From positions 1-64,000 of the forward strand of contig DATJJY010000124.1 in the NCBI GenBank assembly GCA_035491895.1: a stretch of DNA of 64,000 nt, given 5' to 3'. The DNA is from DASTHG01 sp035491895. GTDB lineage: Bacteria > Gemmatimonadota > Gemmatimonadetes > Gemmatimonadales > GWC2-71-9. Below the pieces are notes generated by a model. That model saw nothing but the letters and a program-made list of their open reading frames with translations. It was not told the origin of the DNA and made no database searches. Below, piece by piece: positions 42,136-51,764 of this stretch (positions within the stretch are counted from its first letter, which is position 1; every line of letters starts with the position of its first letter). The position numbers and the translations under genes are program-made.

Positions 42136-43250
42136 TGCACCGCGTCCTCATCGCTTCTCACGTCTACGTCGAACCCACCTCCCGCGGCAAGCTCCGGGCG
42201 CTCGCGGGTCGCGGCCTCGAGTTGACGGTCGCCGTGCCGCAGCGCTGGCGCGATCCCACCCTCGACCGCACCCGCGAGACCTCCTGGGAACGCACCCAGG
42301 CGCTCGAGATCTTTCCTATCCCGGTGACCCATTCGGGCGTGCCCGGCGAGACGCGCTTCGGCACGCGCGCCCTCGCGGCGCTGGTCCGCGACAAGCGGCC
42401 CGAGCTCGTTCAGATAGAAGCGGAGCCGGAATCCGCCCTGGCGCGCCAGCTGGTGCGCGTCGCCGCCCGGCTGCGCGTACCCACGGTGATCGTCACGGAA
42501 GCGAACGTCGACGGCGCGCGCACGTGGATGGAGCAGTGGCGTCGCCGTCGCGTGTTGCGCCGCCTCGCAGGAGCGCTGGCGGCGAGCGACAGCGCGGCGC
42601 GTCTGGTGCGGCGCGATGCCCCCAATCTTCCAGTCGGCATCGTGCCGCCCCAGGGAGCCCAGGTGCCTCCCACGCCGGTGCATACGCCGCACGAACACGT
42701 CGTCATCGGGTTCGTGGGACGGCTGGTGCCGCATCGCGGCCTCGATACCTTGCTCCAGGCACTGGCCCAGCATCGGGATGCGCCGTGGCGCCTCATCGTG
42801 GCGGGCGACGGTCCGGAGCGCGAGCGGCTCGAGCGGCTGGCCAGCGAGCTGCGGCTCCCGGCGCGCGTGCGCTGGGTCGGCGCGCTCCCGCCGGAGCGGA
42901 TCGCCGAGTTGTGGCCCGACCTCGACCTGCTGGTCGTGCCGTCGCGGCCCACGGCGACCTGGAACGAGCCGACCGGGGTGACGTTGCTGGAGGCGATGGC
43001 GCACGAGGTATCGGTGATCGGGTCGCGGGCCGGCGTGCTCCCCGAGCTGATCGGGACGGCGGGCCTCGTCACGCCGCCGAACGACGCGGATGCGTTGAGC
43101 GCCGCCATCGGGCAGATGCTCGATCTCGACGTGCGCGCACCGCTCGCCCGGGCGGCGCGGGCACGCGCCCTGGAGCTGTACTCGGACGACGCGGTTGCGG
43201 AGCAGACCATGGCCTTCTGGCAGCGCGTCAGCCGGAAGTCCGCGACGTGA
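42135..43250 (+). CDS. GT4-family glycosyltransferase
   Basis: 371 residues, GT-B fold. It begins MHRVLIASHVYVEP, the usual first strand of the family, so ATG 42135 is almost certainly the start; no other start codon precedes this strand. The donor-binding C-domain has IGFVGRLVPHRGLDTLL, GDGPERERLERLA and the EPTGVTLLEAMAHEVSVIGS E-x7-E motif. It probably adds a sugar to the polysaccharide made by this locus. There is no ribosome site, because the 74 bases upstream are a tRNA gene. Confidence 0.88.
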   Translation: MHRVLIASHVYVEPTSRGKLRALAGRGLELTVAVPQRWRDPTLDRTRETSWERTQALEIFPIPVTHSGVPGETRFGTRALAALVRDKRPELVQIEAEPESALARQLVRVAARLRVPTVIVTEANVDGARTWMEQWRRRRVLRRLAGALAASDSAARLVRRDAPNLPVGIVPPQGAQVPPTPVHTPHEHVVIGFVGRLVPHRGLDTLLQALAQHRDAPWRLIVAGDGPERERLERLASELRLPARVRWVGALPPERIAELWPDLDLLVVPSRPTATWNEPTGVTLLEAMAHEVSVIGSRAGVLPELIGTAGLVTPPNDADALSAAIGQMLDLDVRAPLARAARARALELYSDDAVAEQTMAFWQRVSRKSAT

Positions 43251-43269
43251 TTCTCGTGGAGTAACCGCC

Positions 43270-44487
43270 GTGCCTCGTGTGCTGCTCGTCCCTGACCTGC
43301 CGCTCGATCGTGCCGCCGCAATGGACAAGTACGCTCACCGCCTGCACGACTGGCTGGAGAGCGGCGACCCGGGGTTCGAGGTGCGGCTCGCCGCCCACAT
43401 CGGCGAGCTGACGCGCGACGCCGGACCCGGTGGCCGGACCTCGGGCAGCTACCGGCGCTGGTGGAATCAGCCGATCGACCCCGAGCGGGTGGTGCTCCCC
43501 GGTCCGCTGCGCGGGCCACAGGGGTTCGCGGCGCGCCACTTCTTCTATCCGGGTCGTCTCGCGCGCGAAGCGAAGCGCGCCGACCTGGTGCACATCCTCG
43601 ATCACGCCTACGCGCATCTCCTCGCCAAGGCGCGGCGGCGTCCGGTGGTGATCACAGTGCACGATCTCATGCCGGTGACGGTGCTGCGCTCCCCCACCGG
43701 CGGCATCGCCGAGTCGTTCCGCAACCGGCTGCTGCTCAGGACGCTCAAGGCGCTGCGCCAGGCCGACGCGTTTCTCGTCGGGACCGAATGGCTGCGGCGC
43801 GAGCTGGCCACCTGGCTGGGCGACGATCGCAAGATCCACGTCGTGCCGTTCGGCGTCGATCGTTCCTTCTTCCGCGAAGCGCCGGGCGGCCGTGAGCGGG
43901 GGCGGCGCGATTGGCGGCTGCCGCCCGAGGCCTTCGTCGTGCTGCACGTCGGCAGCACCGTGGAACGCAAGAACGTGCCGCTCGTCATCCAGACGGTGGC
44001 ACGGCTACGCATGGAGGTCGGGGTCGACGTCCATCTCCTCCAGGTGGGCGGCCGCCTTACGACCGACCAGGAGCAGCTGATCGATCGCCTCGGCCTGCGA
44101 CGCGTGCTGCGCAGCGTCCCGGGCGCCGATGAGACCACGCTGCGACGCGCCTACAGCGCCGCCGACGTGCTGCTCTTCCCGTCGCTGTACGAAACGATTG
44201 GATTTCCGGTGCTCGAGGCGTTCGCTTCGGGATTGCCGGTGGTGACTTCCGACGCCGGCGGCCTCAAGGAAGTCGCGGGGGACGCGGCGGTGATCGTGGA
44301 GGGGCGCGACCCGGCGGCCTACGTGCAGGCCCTGGTGGAGCTGTCGGAAGATCAGGATCGGCGGGAGGCGTTGATCGCGCTCGGCATGCACCGCGCCGAG
44401 GGGTTCACGTGGCGGCGGACGGCGGAGCGGACGGCGGAAGTGTACCGGCAGTTTCTGACGAGAGGCGTCGGGAAAGCCCTCCCTTGA
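43270..44487 (+). CDS. GT4-family glycosyltransferase
   Basis: 405 residues from GTG 43270, which has GGAG eight bases upstream; earlier in-frame ATG codons lie inside the previous gene. N-domain VPRVLLVPDLPLDRAAAMDKY, C-domain VLHVGSTVERKNVPLVIQ and the donor motif SLYETIGFPVLEAFASG. It follows the first glycosyltransferase after 19 bases. The acceptor and sugar are unknown. Near the C-terminus a 12-base unit GCGGACGGCGGA is repeated in tandem. Confidence 0.88.
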   Translation: MPRVLLVPDLPLDRAAAMDKYAHRLHDWLESGDPGFEVRLAAHIGELTRDAGPGGRTSGSYRRWWNQPIDPERVVLPGPLRGPQGFAARHFFYPGRLAREAKRADLVHILDHAYAHLLAKARRRPVVITVHDLMPVTVLRSPTGGIAESFRNRLLLRTLKALRQADAFLVGTEWLRRELATWLGDDRKIHVVPFGVDRSFFREAPGGRERGRRDWRLPPEAFVVLHVGSTVERKNVPLVIQTVARLRMEVGVDVHLLQVGGRLTTDQEQLIDRLGLRRVLRSVPGADETTLRRAYSAADVLLFPSLYETIGFPVLEAFASGLPVVTSDAGGLKEVAGDAAVIVEGRDPAAYVQALVELSEDQDRREALIALGMHRAEGFTWRRTAERTAEVYRQFLTRGVGKALP

Positions 44488-45629
44488 GAGCCGTCGACCG
44501 TCGTGCACAGTTGCCTTTTGTTCGGCTGTTGATACTCGGACTGCTCGGGTGCCTCGCTCCCATTCCCCCGGTATTGCTCGACTGCAAGAGTGGCTCGCTC
44601 ACGCCCCCCGGGCTCATTCCGGGCTGTCTCGCAACCGCGGGCACACTCGGCGCGAGCGACCGGGCGCGCGCCGATAGCCTGATCGCCGTCGCCACGGCCC
44701 TGCGCGATTCCTTGTCCAAGGTCGATGCGGGCGGGGCCCACGAGATCACGGGAGCGCTCCAACACCTGGGCGATTTCTACGGTAACGGCGCGTTCGCAGA
44801 TAGCGGCCGGTTCGACCGTATGCTCGATCATCTCGCCGTTACGCTCGAGCACGCGCGCGGAGCACTCGTAGACTACAACGGCAGGATGTTCCCGCTTCGT
44901 ACGCCATGGCTCTCGTGGCATGACTATCCCGACATCGGCATCTACTTCCAGCCGGTTAACACGATGCAGGAAGTCGAGTGGCTGATGCCGCGACCCGACG
45001 CTTCCGATGACAGTGTCGTCGCGATGAGTGAGCGCCTCTATCAATACGCGCTCTGGCGCGAAGCCGACGGCCGTCGATTCCCCGTATGGGAATACGAATT
45101 TCCCTGGACCTCGGGCGGCGTCGCGGTCAAAGCACCATGGATCTCGGGCTTGGCCGAAGGATTGGGACTTGCGCTGTTCGCGGACGCGTACCGGCGGACC
45201 AACGATCCGGTCTGGCGCACACGCACCTATGAGATTCTCAATGCGATGTACGTTCCATGGCAGGACGGCGGTGTGCTCCTTCCCGATACATCGCACGGAT
45301 ATTGGTGGGAGGAGTACCACCCGACGGTTCAAGTGTGGAATGGGTCAGCCTGGGCGCTGTTGGGTGTCGGCTATGCCGCGCAGGTCACCGGAGACCCTGA
45401 AATCTCGCGTCTCTTTTCCCGGGGCATCGATGCGCTGAAGTACTATACGCCCTTATATGACACCGGGACCTGGACCCTGTATTCGAGAACCCAGGGCTAC
45501 AACACCGTTGCCTACCACACTCTCTGCATCGACATCATGGACGCGTTTTACGCGCGGACCGGGGACCCGTGGTTCAAGACCGTGGCCGATCGCTGGCGCT
45601 CCTACGTGCCTCCGCCCGGAGTGCAGTGA
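44484..45629 (+). CDS. D-glucuronyl C5-epimerase-like lipoprotein
   Basis: 381 residues from TTG 44484, which overlaps the previous stop as TTGA. The N-terminus PFVRLLILGLLGC ends in a lipobox with Cys23, so the enzyme is probably anchored outside the inner membrane. The body matches the C-terminal domain of heparan/heparosan glucuronyl C5-epimerases: DIGIYFQPVNTMQEVEW, WISGLAEGLGLALFADAY, GGVLLPD, EEYHPTVQVWNGSAWALLG and YDTGTWTLYSR. Such enzymes flip GlcA to IdoA within a polymer. This suggests post-polymerisation editing of the exopolysaccharide made by this locus. Confidence 0.78.
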   Translation: MRAVDRRAQLPFVRLLILGLLGCLAPIPPVLLDCKSGSLTPPGLIPGCLATAGTLGASDRARADSLIAVATALRDSLSKVDAGGAHEITGALQHLGDFYGNGAFADSGRFDRMLDHLAVTLEHARGALVDYNGRMFPLRTPWLSWHDYPDIGIYFQPVNTMQEVEWLMPRPDASDDSVVAMSERLYQYALWREADGRRFPVWEYEFPWTSGGVAVKAPWISGLAEGLGLALFADAYRRTNDPVWRTRTYEILNAMYVPWQDGGVLLPDTSHGYWWEEYHPTVQVWNGSAWALLGVGYAAQVTGDPEISRLFSRGIDALKYYTPLYDTGTWTLYSRTQGYNTVAYHTLCIDIMDAFYARTGDPWFKTVADRWRSYVPPPGVQ

Positions 45630-45722
45630 AGCCGCTCGCTTAACGCCTTGTATTCCGTCTAGTTACGCACCAATTTTCGCCCTCGCGCTGACTGTCTTTC
45701 GCCCTTTGGAGAGAGCGGGCGC

Positions 45723-48002
45723 ATGAAGGTTCGCCGTTCGTATCGATTCGCGTTGCCGGCTTCCGCCGCTCGCCGCTCCTGGTTCGACGTACTCGTCGGG
45801 CTGGCAGCGCTCGCGCTGACCGCATCGTCGGTCGGTGCCCAGTTGCCCGTCCTGCCTCCACCGTCCCAGGCCCAGTCCGCGCTCGAACAGGCGCTGCAGC
45901 AGAACCCGGCGCTGGCCACACAGATCCGCAACCGCCTGCTGCAATCGGGAATGACGCCGGATCAAGTGCGGGCCCGGCTGCAGGCATCCGGCTATCCACC
46001 CACGCTCCTCGACTCCTTCATGGGCGGGGATACGTTGACCGGATCGCAGTCCCGCATCTCCGTCGATCAGGTAGCGGCGATACAGGCGATCGGTCTGCAG
46101 CCCCTCTCCGTGAACCTCGTGAATTTGCCGATCGACACCGGATTCATCCGCGCGGTGCGTGCAGCGAGTGCGCAACCGGAATCGGCGAACCAGGTGTTCG
46201 GCGTCGACGCCTTCCGGCGAACAACGACGCAGTTTCTGCCCCTGCTATCGGGTCCCGTCCCGCCCGACTACAAGCTGGGGCCCGGAGACCAGCTCGTGTT
46301 GATTCTCACCGGAGATGTGGAGCTGTCCTACACGTTGTCGGTGACACGCGAGGGGTTTGTTCTCATCCCACAGGTCGGGCAGGTGTTTGTTTCGAACATC
46401 ACCCTCGATCAGCTCCGCACGCTGCTCTACACCCGTCTGGGTCGTGTGTACTCAGGTGTGCGTCGATCCAATCCGACGACGCACTTCGACGTCACCGTGG
46501 CCAACGTCCGGGCGAACCAGGTCTATGCCACTGGCGAGGTGAATCAACCAGGAGCTTACCAGATCAGTTCCCTGGGTACAGCCCTCACCGCCCTCTATGC
46601 CGCCGGTGGTGTAACGGAGCGCGCCGACATGCGCCAGGTGTTGATCCGGCGTGACGGACGTATTGTCGATACGCTCGATTTGTACGACTACCTCCTGAGT
46701 GGCGATACGCATCGCGATAAGCGGCTCGAGACCGGCGATGTGGTGTTTGTGCCGGCACACGGGATGCGCGCGCAGGTGACGGGCGCGGTGAGTCGACCCG
46801 CCATTTACGCCATCAAGCCGGGCGAGAAGCTGGTGGACCTCTTAAGTGCTGCCGGAGGCTTTCGGCCCGACGCCGAGCTCAAGCGTGTCACCATCTTTCG
46901 TTTCCTCCCGATCGCCGAGCGGCGGCAGCCGCCCCTGGCGCGTGGGGTCGTCGATGTCGCCCTAGCTCCGGCGGACACGGACAACCCCGCCGTCGGCAAC
47001 GTCGCCGTTCCGACGGTGACGCTCGAGGATGGCGACTCGGTCGTGGTGGATTCCCTGCCTCCACGGGTCGCTCAGTACACCGTCGGCATCGCCGGCATGG
47101 TGAACAAGCCCGGAGTATTTCCGTGGCGTCCGGGGATGACTTTACGCGACCTGATGTTGCTCGCGCGAGGTCCACGGATCGGAGCGTATCTGAAAGAGGC
47201 CGAGGTGGCCAGGCTGCCGACCGATCGCTCTGCAGGTCAGTTGGCGACGACGGTTCGCGTGTCGCTCGATTCGACGTATCTGATCGATCGCGATTCGCTG
47301 GGCCATTACATCGGTCCACCGGGCCTGCCGTTCGCCGCGAGCGGCGCGCCCGAGGTGGCGCTCGAGCCGTTTGACAATGTGCTCATACTCCGGCAACCCG
47401 ACTTTGACTTCCAGCGCACGGTGACGGTGCTCGGAGAAGTCCGCTATCCTGGCGTTTACTCACTGCAGACGAAGAGCGACCGTCTCTCCGAAGTGATTGC
47501 CCGCGCGGGTGGTCTCACGCAGCAGGCGTACCCCGACGGCATCCGGTTCATCCGCAGCCAAAATGATGTGGGGCGGATGAACGTCGATCTGGCCCGGGCG
47601 TTGCGAGAGACCGGAACGTCCGCCAATCTGGTCCTTCAGCCGGGCGACTCGATCTTTCTCCCCGAATACCAGCCGAGCGTGAAGGTGAGCGGCGCCGTCA
47701 ACTCCCCGGGGAGCGTCTTGTGGCGCCGGGGCGCTGATCTGAATTACTACCTCAGCGCTGCCGGTGGGTTTACGCAGCGAGCGGACAGGGGCGCGGTGAG
47801 TGTGCGCTTCGCGAATGGAGAGGTGCGGTCCCGCGGCCACGGACTGTTTCATGGCGATCCGAAACCAGGTCCGGGCTCCGAGGTGTTCGTGCCGGCGGAG
47901 GACCCGACCGCGCACAAGACCGATTACGTGGCACTGCTTGGCGCCATCGCTCAGATTCTGGCGAGTGCGGTGACCATCGCTGTCGTCGCCACCAAGCTGT
48001 GA
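45723..48002 (+). CDS. Polysaccharide export protein with five SLBB domains (Wza-like)
   Basis: 759 residues. The signal peptide ends near VGAQ (about 40) without a lipobox Cys. A helical N-region (QAQSALEQALQQNP, GMTPDQVRARLQASGYP) is followed by the Poly_export domain (YKLGPGDQLVLILTG, about 180-255), then five SLBB repeats near 260, 350, 455, 567 and 650 (for example VYATGEVNQPGAYQ, VSGAVNSPGSVL). A final hydrophobic helix (about 735-757) replaces the Wza barrel helix. GGAGAG lies ten bases before ATG 45723. Confidence 0.9.
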   Translation: MKVRRSYRFALPASAARRSWFDVLVGLAALALTASSVGAQLPVLPPPSQAQSALEQALQQNPALATQIRNRLLQSGMTPDQVRARLQASGYPPTLLDSFMGGDTLTGSQSRISVDQVAAIQAIGLQPLSVNLVNLPIDTGFIRAVRAASAQPESANQVFGVDAFRRTTTQFLPLLSGPVPPDYKLGPGDQLVLILTGDVELSYTLSVTREGFVLIPQVGQVFVSNITLDQLRTLLYTRLGRVYSGVRRSNPTTHFDVTVANVRANQVYATGEVNQPGAYQISSLGTALTALYAAGGVTERADMRQVLIRRDGRIVDTLDLYDYLLSGDTHRDKRLETGDVVFVPAHGMRAQVTGAVSRPAIYAIKPGEKLVDLLSAAGGFRPDAELKRVTIFRFLPIAERRQPPLARGVVDVALAPADTDNPAVGNVAVPTVTLEDGDSVVVDSLPPRVAQYTVGIAGMVNKPGVFPWRPGMTLRDLMLLARGPRIGAYLKEAEVARLPTDRSAGQLATTVRVSLDSTYLIDRDSLGHYIGPPGLPFAASGAPEVALEPFDNVLILRQPDFDFQRTVTVLGEVRYPGVYSLQTKSDRLSEVIARAGGLTQQAYPDGIRFIRSQNDVGRMNVDLARALRETGTSANLVLQPGDSIFLPEYQPSVKVSGAVNSPGSVLWRRGADLNYYLSAAGGFTQRADRGAVSVRFANGEVRSRGHGLFHGDPKPGPGSEVFVPAEDPTAHKTDYVALLGAIAQILASAVTIAVVATKL

Positions 48003-48949
48003 GCGACCTGCCTCCGCCACCGTGGTACACGACCGCCCGCGACCTGATTCGTCGCGCGCGCACACACTGGAAGTTCGTCCTTGGGAGTACGCTCCTCGGC
48101 GGGGGCGTGGCCGCGGCCGCCGCCCTGATGCTGCCATCGTACTACCGGTCCGGCGCCGCCTTCCAGGCCGAAGTCAGTGCGCAAACTCAGCTCACCGGTG
48201 CGCTCGCCGGGCTCGCCTCACAACTCGGAAATCTCCCCGTCGGCAATCCGCAGAACAGCCCGCAGTTCTTCGGCGATCTCATCACAACGGACGCCGTGCT
48301 GCGGCGTGTCGCGCAGGCACGCTTTCCGTACCGTGGACGGCTCATCTCGCTGGCCACGATCTATGGATTTGACGACGATTCGGCTGCACTCCGTGATTTT
48401 CGCACGGTGAAGAGACTGCGGACCGCGTTCCAGGTTGACGTCAACACACGCACGAATGTCGTGCGGTTCTCGATCGAAGCCCGCTCGCCGGAACTGGCGA
48501 AGGCGCTCGCAGATACGACTCTGGCGGACCTAAATCAAGCCAACATCGAACTGCGGCAAGCTCGGGCGGCCGCCGAGCATGCCTTTACGGAAGGGCGGGC
48601 GGCGGAAGCCCGGCAAGGTCTCGATTCAGCAGACCATACCCTGGCCGCATTTTACCAGCGGAACCGGAGCTTCGTGAACAGTCCCGATCTGCAGATGGAA
48701 GAGGGGCGCCTAAAACGTGCCGTGGACATGGCCCAGCAGGTATACGTGCAGCTTCGCATGCAGGCCGAGCAAGCCGGGCTTCAGGAGATTCGCAATACGC
48801 CGGTGATCAGCGCGGTCGATCCACCGCTCCTCCCCGTGAAGCGGTCGTGGCCCAACCGACGTCTGGCCGTGGTACTCGGGCTCATGATTGGCATGGCCCT
48901 GGCGTTTAGTAGACTCCTGCTATTGCCGCCCGGATCAGGGGGAAACTGA
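47999..48949 (+). CDS. Wzz-type chain-length/export regulator (PCP family)
   Basis: 316 residues from GTG 47999 (GTGA overlap with the exporter). Two membrane helices (about 27-45 and 287-307) flank a periplasmic coiled-coil region; PVISAVDPPLLPVKRSWPNRR before the second helix is the Pro-rich PCP motif. No tyrosine autokinase domain is attached and none is nearby, so export control by BY-kinase is not seen. Its 3' end overlaps the convergent ligase gene by 15 bases. Confidence 0.85.
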   Translation: MSDLPPPPWYTTARDLIRRARTHWKFVLGSTLLGGGVAAAAALMLPSYYRSGAAFQAEVSAQTQLTGALAGLASQLGNLPVGNPQNSPQFFGDLITTDAVLRRVAQARFPYRGRLISLATIYGFDDDSAALRDFRTVKRLRTAFQVDVNTRTNVVRFSIEARSPELAKALADTTLADLNQANIELRQARAAAEHAFTEGRAAEARQGLDSADHTLAAFYQRNRSFVNSPDLQMEEGRLKRAVDMAQQVYVQLRMQAEQAGLQEIRNTPVISAVDPPLLPVKRSWPNRRLAVVLGLMIGMALAFSRLLLLPPGSGGN

Positions 48950-50368
48950 ACGACGATCGATGCTGGCGATCGCCAGGAGGCCGTAGAGCACGTAGAGATT
49001 GGCCGTGTGCAGGGACAGCTCCGTCGTCCCAGCCGTCAGGAACGTCATCCCGCACAGCGACCCGCCAAGTGCCAGCGCCGCGCCGCGCCGTTCCGCCGTG
49101 ACAACCCGTGAGCGGCGCAGCACCCACCAGATCAAGAGCCCCTGGTAGATCATGTAGCACGCGAGCGCCGTGACGCCACCTTCGAAGAAGAATCGGACGT
49201 AATCGTCGTGTGCGTTGAAGGGTACGCCGTTGTTGTCATTGACGAGCGGATTCAATACCGTGGTCATTCCCGCTCCGTGGCCGAACCACGGGTGATTGAG
49301 GCCGAGCAGCACGAGACCGGCCCAATTGATCACGCGCCACTGAAACGAGTTCTCCGATTGGCCCGCGAGCGCGTCCTGCACGCTCGCGCCGTCGAATGCA
49401 ACTCCTGCGAAACGCCGCGTGATCATTCCGCCAGCCAACAGCCAGATCGCTCCGCCAATGAAGATCAACGCGAGTACGACGCGCGCCGCGTGCCGGGCGT
49501 CCAGCCGGCTTTCCAGTACGAGAACGATCGGAAGCGCAGCCGCAAGCGCCAGGATGGCCGTCCGACTATAGGTGAGCGCCACCACGACTGACAATGCGAC
49601 GGCGAGCCCCATGCGCCACGACCGCCGACCCTGGCCCGCCACCAGTGCGCAGATGAGCGGGATCAGGTACTGCGCGAAAGAGTTCGGGTGGGAGAAGGTT
49701 CCCTGGAGCCGGAGCGTGCCGTCCGGCTCTATGAAACCGGTGCCGGTGACGAGCTGTTCCATGGCAACCAGAAGGGGGAGGACTGCGCCCAATGCCAGGT
49801 ACATCCAGGCCCGCCCGATGGCCCGCGGCTCCTCGTCGAGCCACCAGTACATGACGAGGAATGCGGCAACGACGCTCCCGACGCGCAGCACCTCACGCAC
49901 AGCTTGATTCACGCCCTCGGCGCCGTACAGCCAGGATCCCGCCAACGCCATAATGCCGTAGGCGGCAGCGAGCCATACGTGCGTCCGCAGGAGGTCGGCA
50001 TCGGGCCAGAGACGCCGTCCGTCGTGTGCGCGGCGCAGGGCCAGCACGACACCGGCAGCGAGGACGAGGCCGCCGAAGATCACCGCCGGCTGGAGCGCAA
50101 ACGGTCCAAGTCCCAGCTGGCGTTCGCTGAACCGATCGAGCGACGGTCGGACCGCAAGCGCCGCAAAGGACAGGGTGTGGAGGGCGGCACGCGGGTGGGT
50201 CCATACGAACGCAACCAGAAGGACGAGCGCGGCCACGCCGGCGATCCGCGGCCAGATCACCGCCCCGACCGCCAGTCCGGCCACCGCCGCCAACCAGACA
50301 ACCGATCGGGTCAGTATCCCCTCGGCCGGCCTGCCAACCGCTATTCCTGCTTCACCGCTGGTGGTCAC
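48935..50368 (-). CDS. O-antigen ligase/polymerase-family membrane protein
   Basis: 477 residues with about eleven hydrophobic helices and the Wzy_C-type loop: TFSHPNSFAQYLIPLI, a Ser/Thr-rich periplasmic segment and FNAHDDYVRFFFEGG near residue 410, where the His is functionally important in WaaL/Wzy. It could be the polymerase of this locus or a ligase; sequence does not decide. It is divergently arranged with the flippase gene (52-base gap). Confidence 0.82.
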   Translation of the reverse strand: MTTSGEAGIAVGRPAEGILTRSVVWLAAVAGLAVGAVIWPRIAGVAALVLLVAFVWTHPRAALHTLSFAALAVRPSLDRFSERQLGLGPFALQPAVIFGGLVLAAGVVLALRRAHDGRRLWPDADLLRTHVWLAAAYGIMALAGSWLYGAEGVNQAVREVLRVGSVVAAFLVMYWWLDEEPRAIGRAWMYLALGAVLPLLVAMEQLVTGTGFIEPDGTLRLQGTFSHPNSFAQYLIPLICALVAGQGRRSWRMGLAVALSVVVALTYSRTAILALAAALPIVLVLESRLDARHAARVVLALIFIGGAIWLLAGGMITRRFAGVAFDGASVQDALAGQSENSFQWRVINWAGLVLLGLNHPWFGHGAGMTTVLNPLVNDNNGVPFNAHDDYVRFFFEGGVTALACYMIYQGLLIWWVLRRSRVVTAERRGAALALGGSLCGMTFLTAGTTELSLHTANLYVLYGLLAIASIDRRSVSP

Positions 50369-50420
50369 GACACCACTATAGCTTCCCCAGCCCGCGCGTC
50401 ACCACTAGCTTGCGCCTGCC

Positions 50421-51764
50421 ATGACCGGCACCACCGAACCGGATCAGACATCTCCCTCCTCGCATGTCCGGTGGCGATCGCAGCTGTGGTGGAATTCCGC
50501 TGGTCAACTCGCCGGAACCCTCCTGGCACGCCTGAGCCGCGCTGGGGGAATTCTGCTCGCCGCACGATTCCTCGGTCCCGCCACGTTCGGTATTGTTGCG
50601 ACCGGCCTCGCGGCCTACGAGTTGCTCCGGGTCGCTACCGAGGCCGGACTCGACACTCGCTTGATCCGCCGTGTCGCCCCGAGTCCCGCCGGCGGTCGCC
50701 AAGAGCTGAAACGAACCATCGGACTCAAGACGCGGATCGCCCTGCTGGTGGTCGTGGTGGCGATCGCAGCCGCCTGGATCACGGGCGGCCGGCAGTCCTC
50801 CGTCGTCACGGCCGGTCTCGCGCTCGGAGTGTTCGGCCTGGCCGCCGCGGGATCCGTTCAGGCTCTGGCGACGGCCCGACTCGAGGCCCCGCGCCTCGTC
50901 CCCTACCAGGCGGTTGCCGGCGTGCTGTTCTGCGGCGGAGTCGCCGGTACCGCGATCCTCACCCACTCGGACACACTGACCGCTTTGGCCGTCGGATTGG
51001 CCGACCTGGTTGGTGGCGGTATCCAGCTGGGTTACGCAATGCACCCACGCGACACGTCGAGTGCGGCTCCTCCTGCATGGTCCGCCTGGGAAGCGCTCCG
51101 TGAATCGTGGCCGGTAGGTGCAGTCAATGTGATGTCGACGGCCTACGGACGGCTGGGGGTCGGAGTGTTGGCGGTGTCGTGGGGAGCGACCGCGGTGGCG
51201 CAGTACGGCGTGTCGTACCGGGTGGTTGAAGCATTTCTGATGGCGGCCGCGGCGGTCTCTGCGTCCGCCTTCGCGGTCACCGCGCGACTCGATGCGGCCG
51301 GAAGCGATGCAGGGAGCGCCACCGCGTTGCTCGATCATCTACTCGGCCGGCTTGCGCTCCTCACACTGGCCATTGCCGGGGCGATCATCGCGGGCGCCTC
51401 GCTCTTGCCCGTGGCCCTGGGCGAACAGTACCGGGGCGCCGTCGCGACGACACAGGTGCTCGCCTTTGCGCTCCCGCCGATGTTCCTCAACGGCATCTTG
51501 ACGGCCCACCTCTACGGGCGCGGACGGTTCAAGACCGTGATGCGAATCGGCATCGTCAACCTGATCACGAATGCCGCTCTCGTTGCCCTCCTCATCCCCA
51601 CCACGGGGCCGCTCGGCGCTGCGTTCGCCATCGTCGGCACGGAGTCGGCGAACACGATGTGGCAGAGCAGTGTCGCTGGGCTCGGACCACGGGCCTGGAC
51701 ATGGTGGGTCGCCGCGCTCTGCTTTGGCGCTGGCCTGTGCATGTTTCTGGTGTACCGAGCCTAA
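50421..51764 (+). CDS. Polysaccharide flippase (Wzx/PST family)
   Basis: 447 residues, roughly twelve membrane helices, opening WWNSAGQLAGTLLARLSRA and LLAARFLGPATFGIVATG as in MOP-superfamily flippases. It would move undecaprenyl-linked repeat units across the inner membrane. Its stop interlocks with the stop of the convergent glycosyltransferase (CTAA, 51761-51764). Confidence 0.85.
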   Translation: MTGTTEPDQTSPSSHVRWRSQLWWNSAGQLAGTLLARLSRAGGILLAARFLGPATFGIVATGLAAYELLRVATEAGLDTRLIRRVAPSPAGGRQELKRTIGLKTRIALLVVVVAIAAAWITGGRQSSVVTAGLALGVFGLAAAGSVQALATARLEAPRLVPYQAVAGVLFCGGVAGTAILTHSDTLTALAVGLADLVGGGIQLGYAMHPRDTSSAAPPAWSAWEALRESWPVGAVNVMSTAYGRLGVGVLAVSWGATAVAQYGVSYRVVEAFLMAAAAVSASAFAVTARLDAAGSDAGSATALLDHLLGRLALLTLAIAGAIIAGASLLPVALGEQYRGAVATTQVLAFALPPMFLNGILTAHLYGRGRFKTVMRIGIVNLITNAALVALLIPTTGPLGAAFAIVGTESANTMWQSSVAGLGPRAWTWWVAALCFGAGLCMFLVYRA

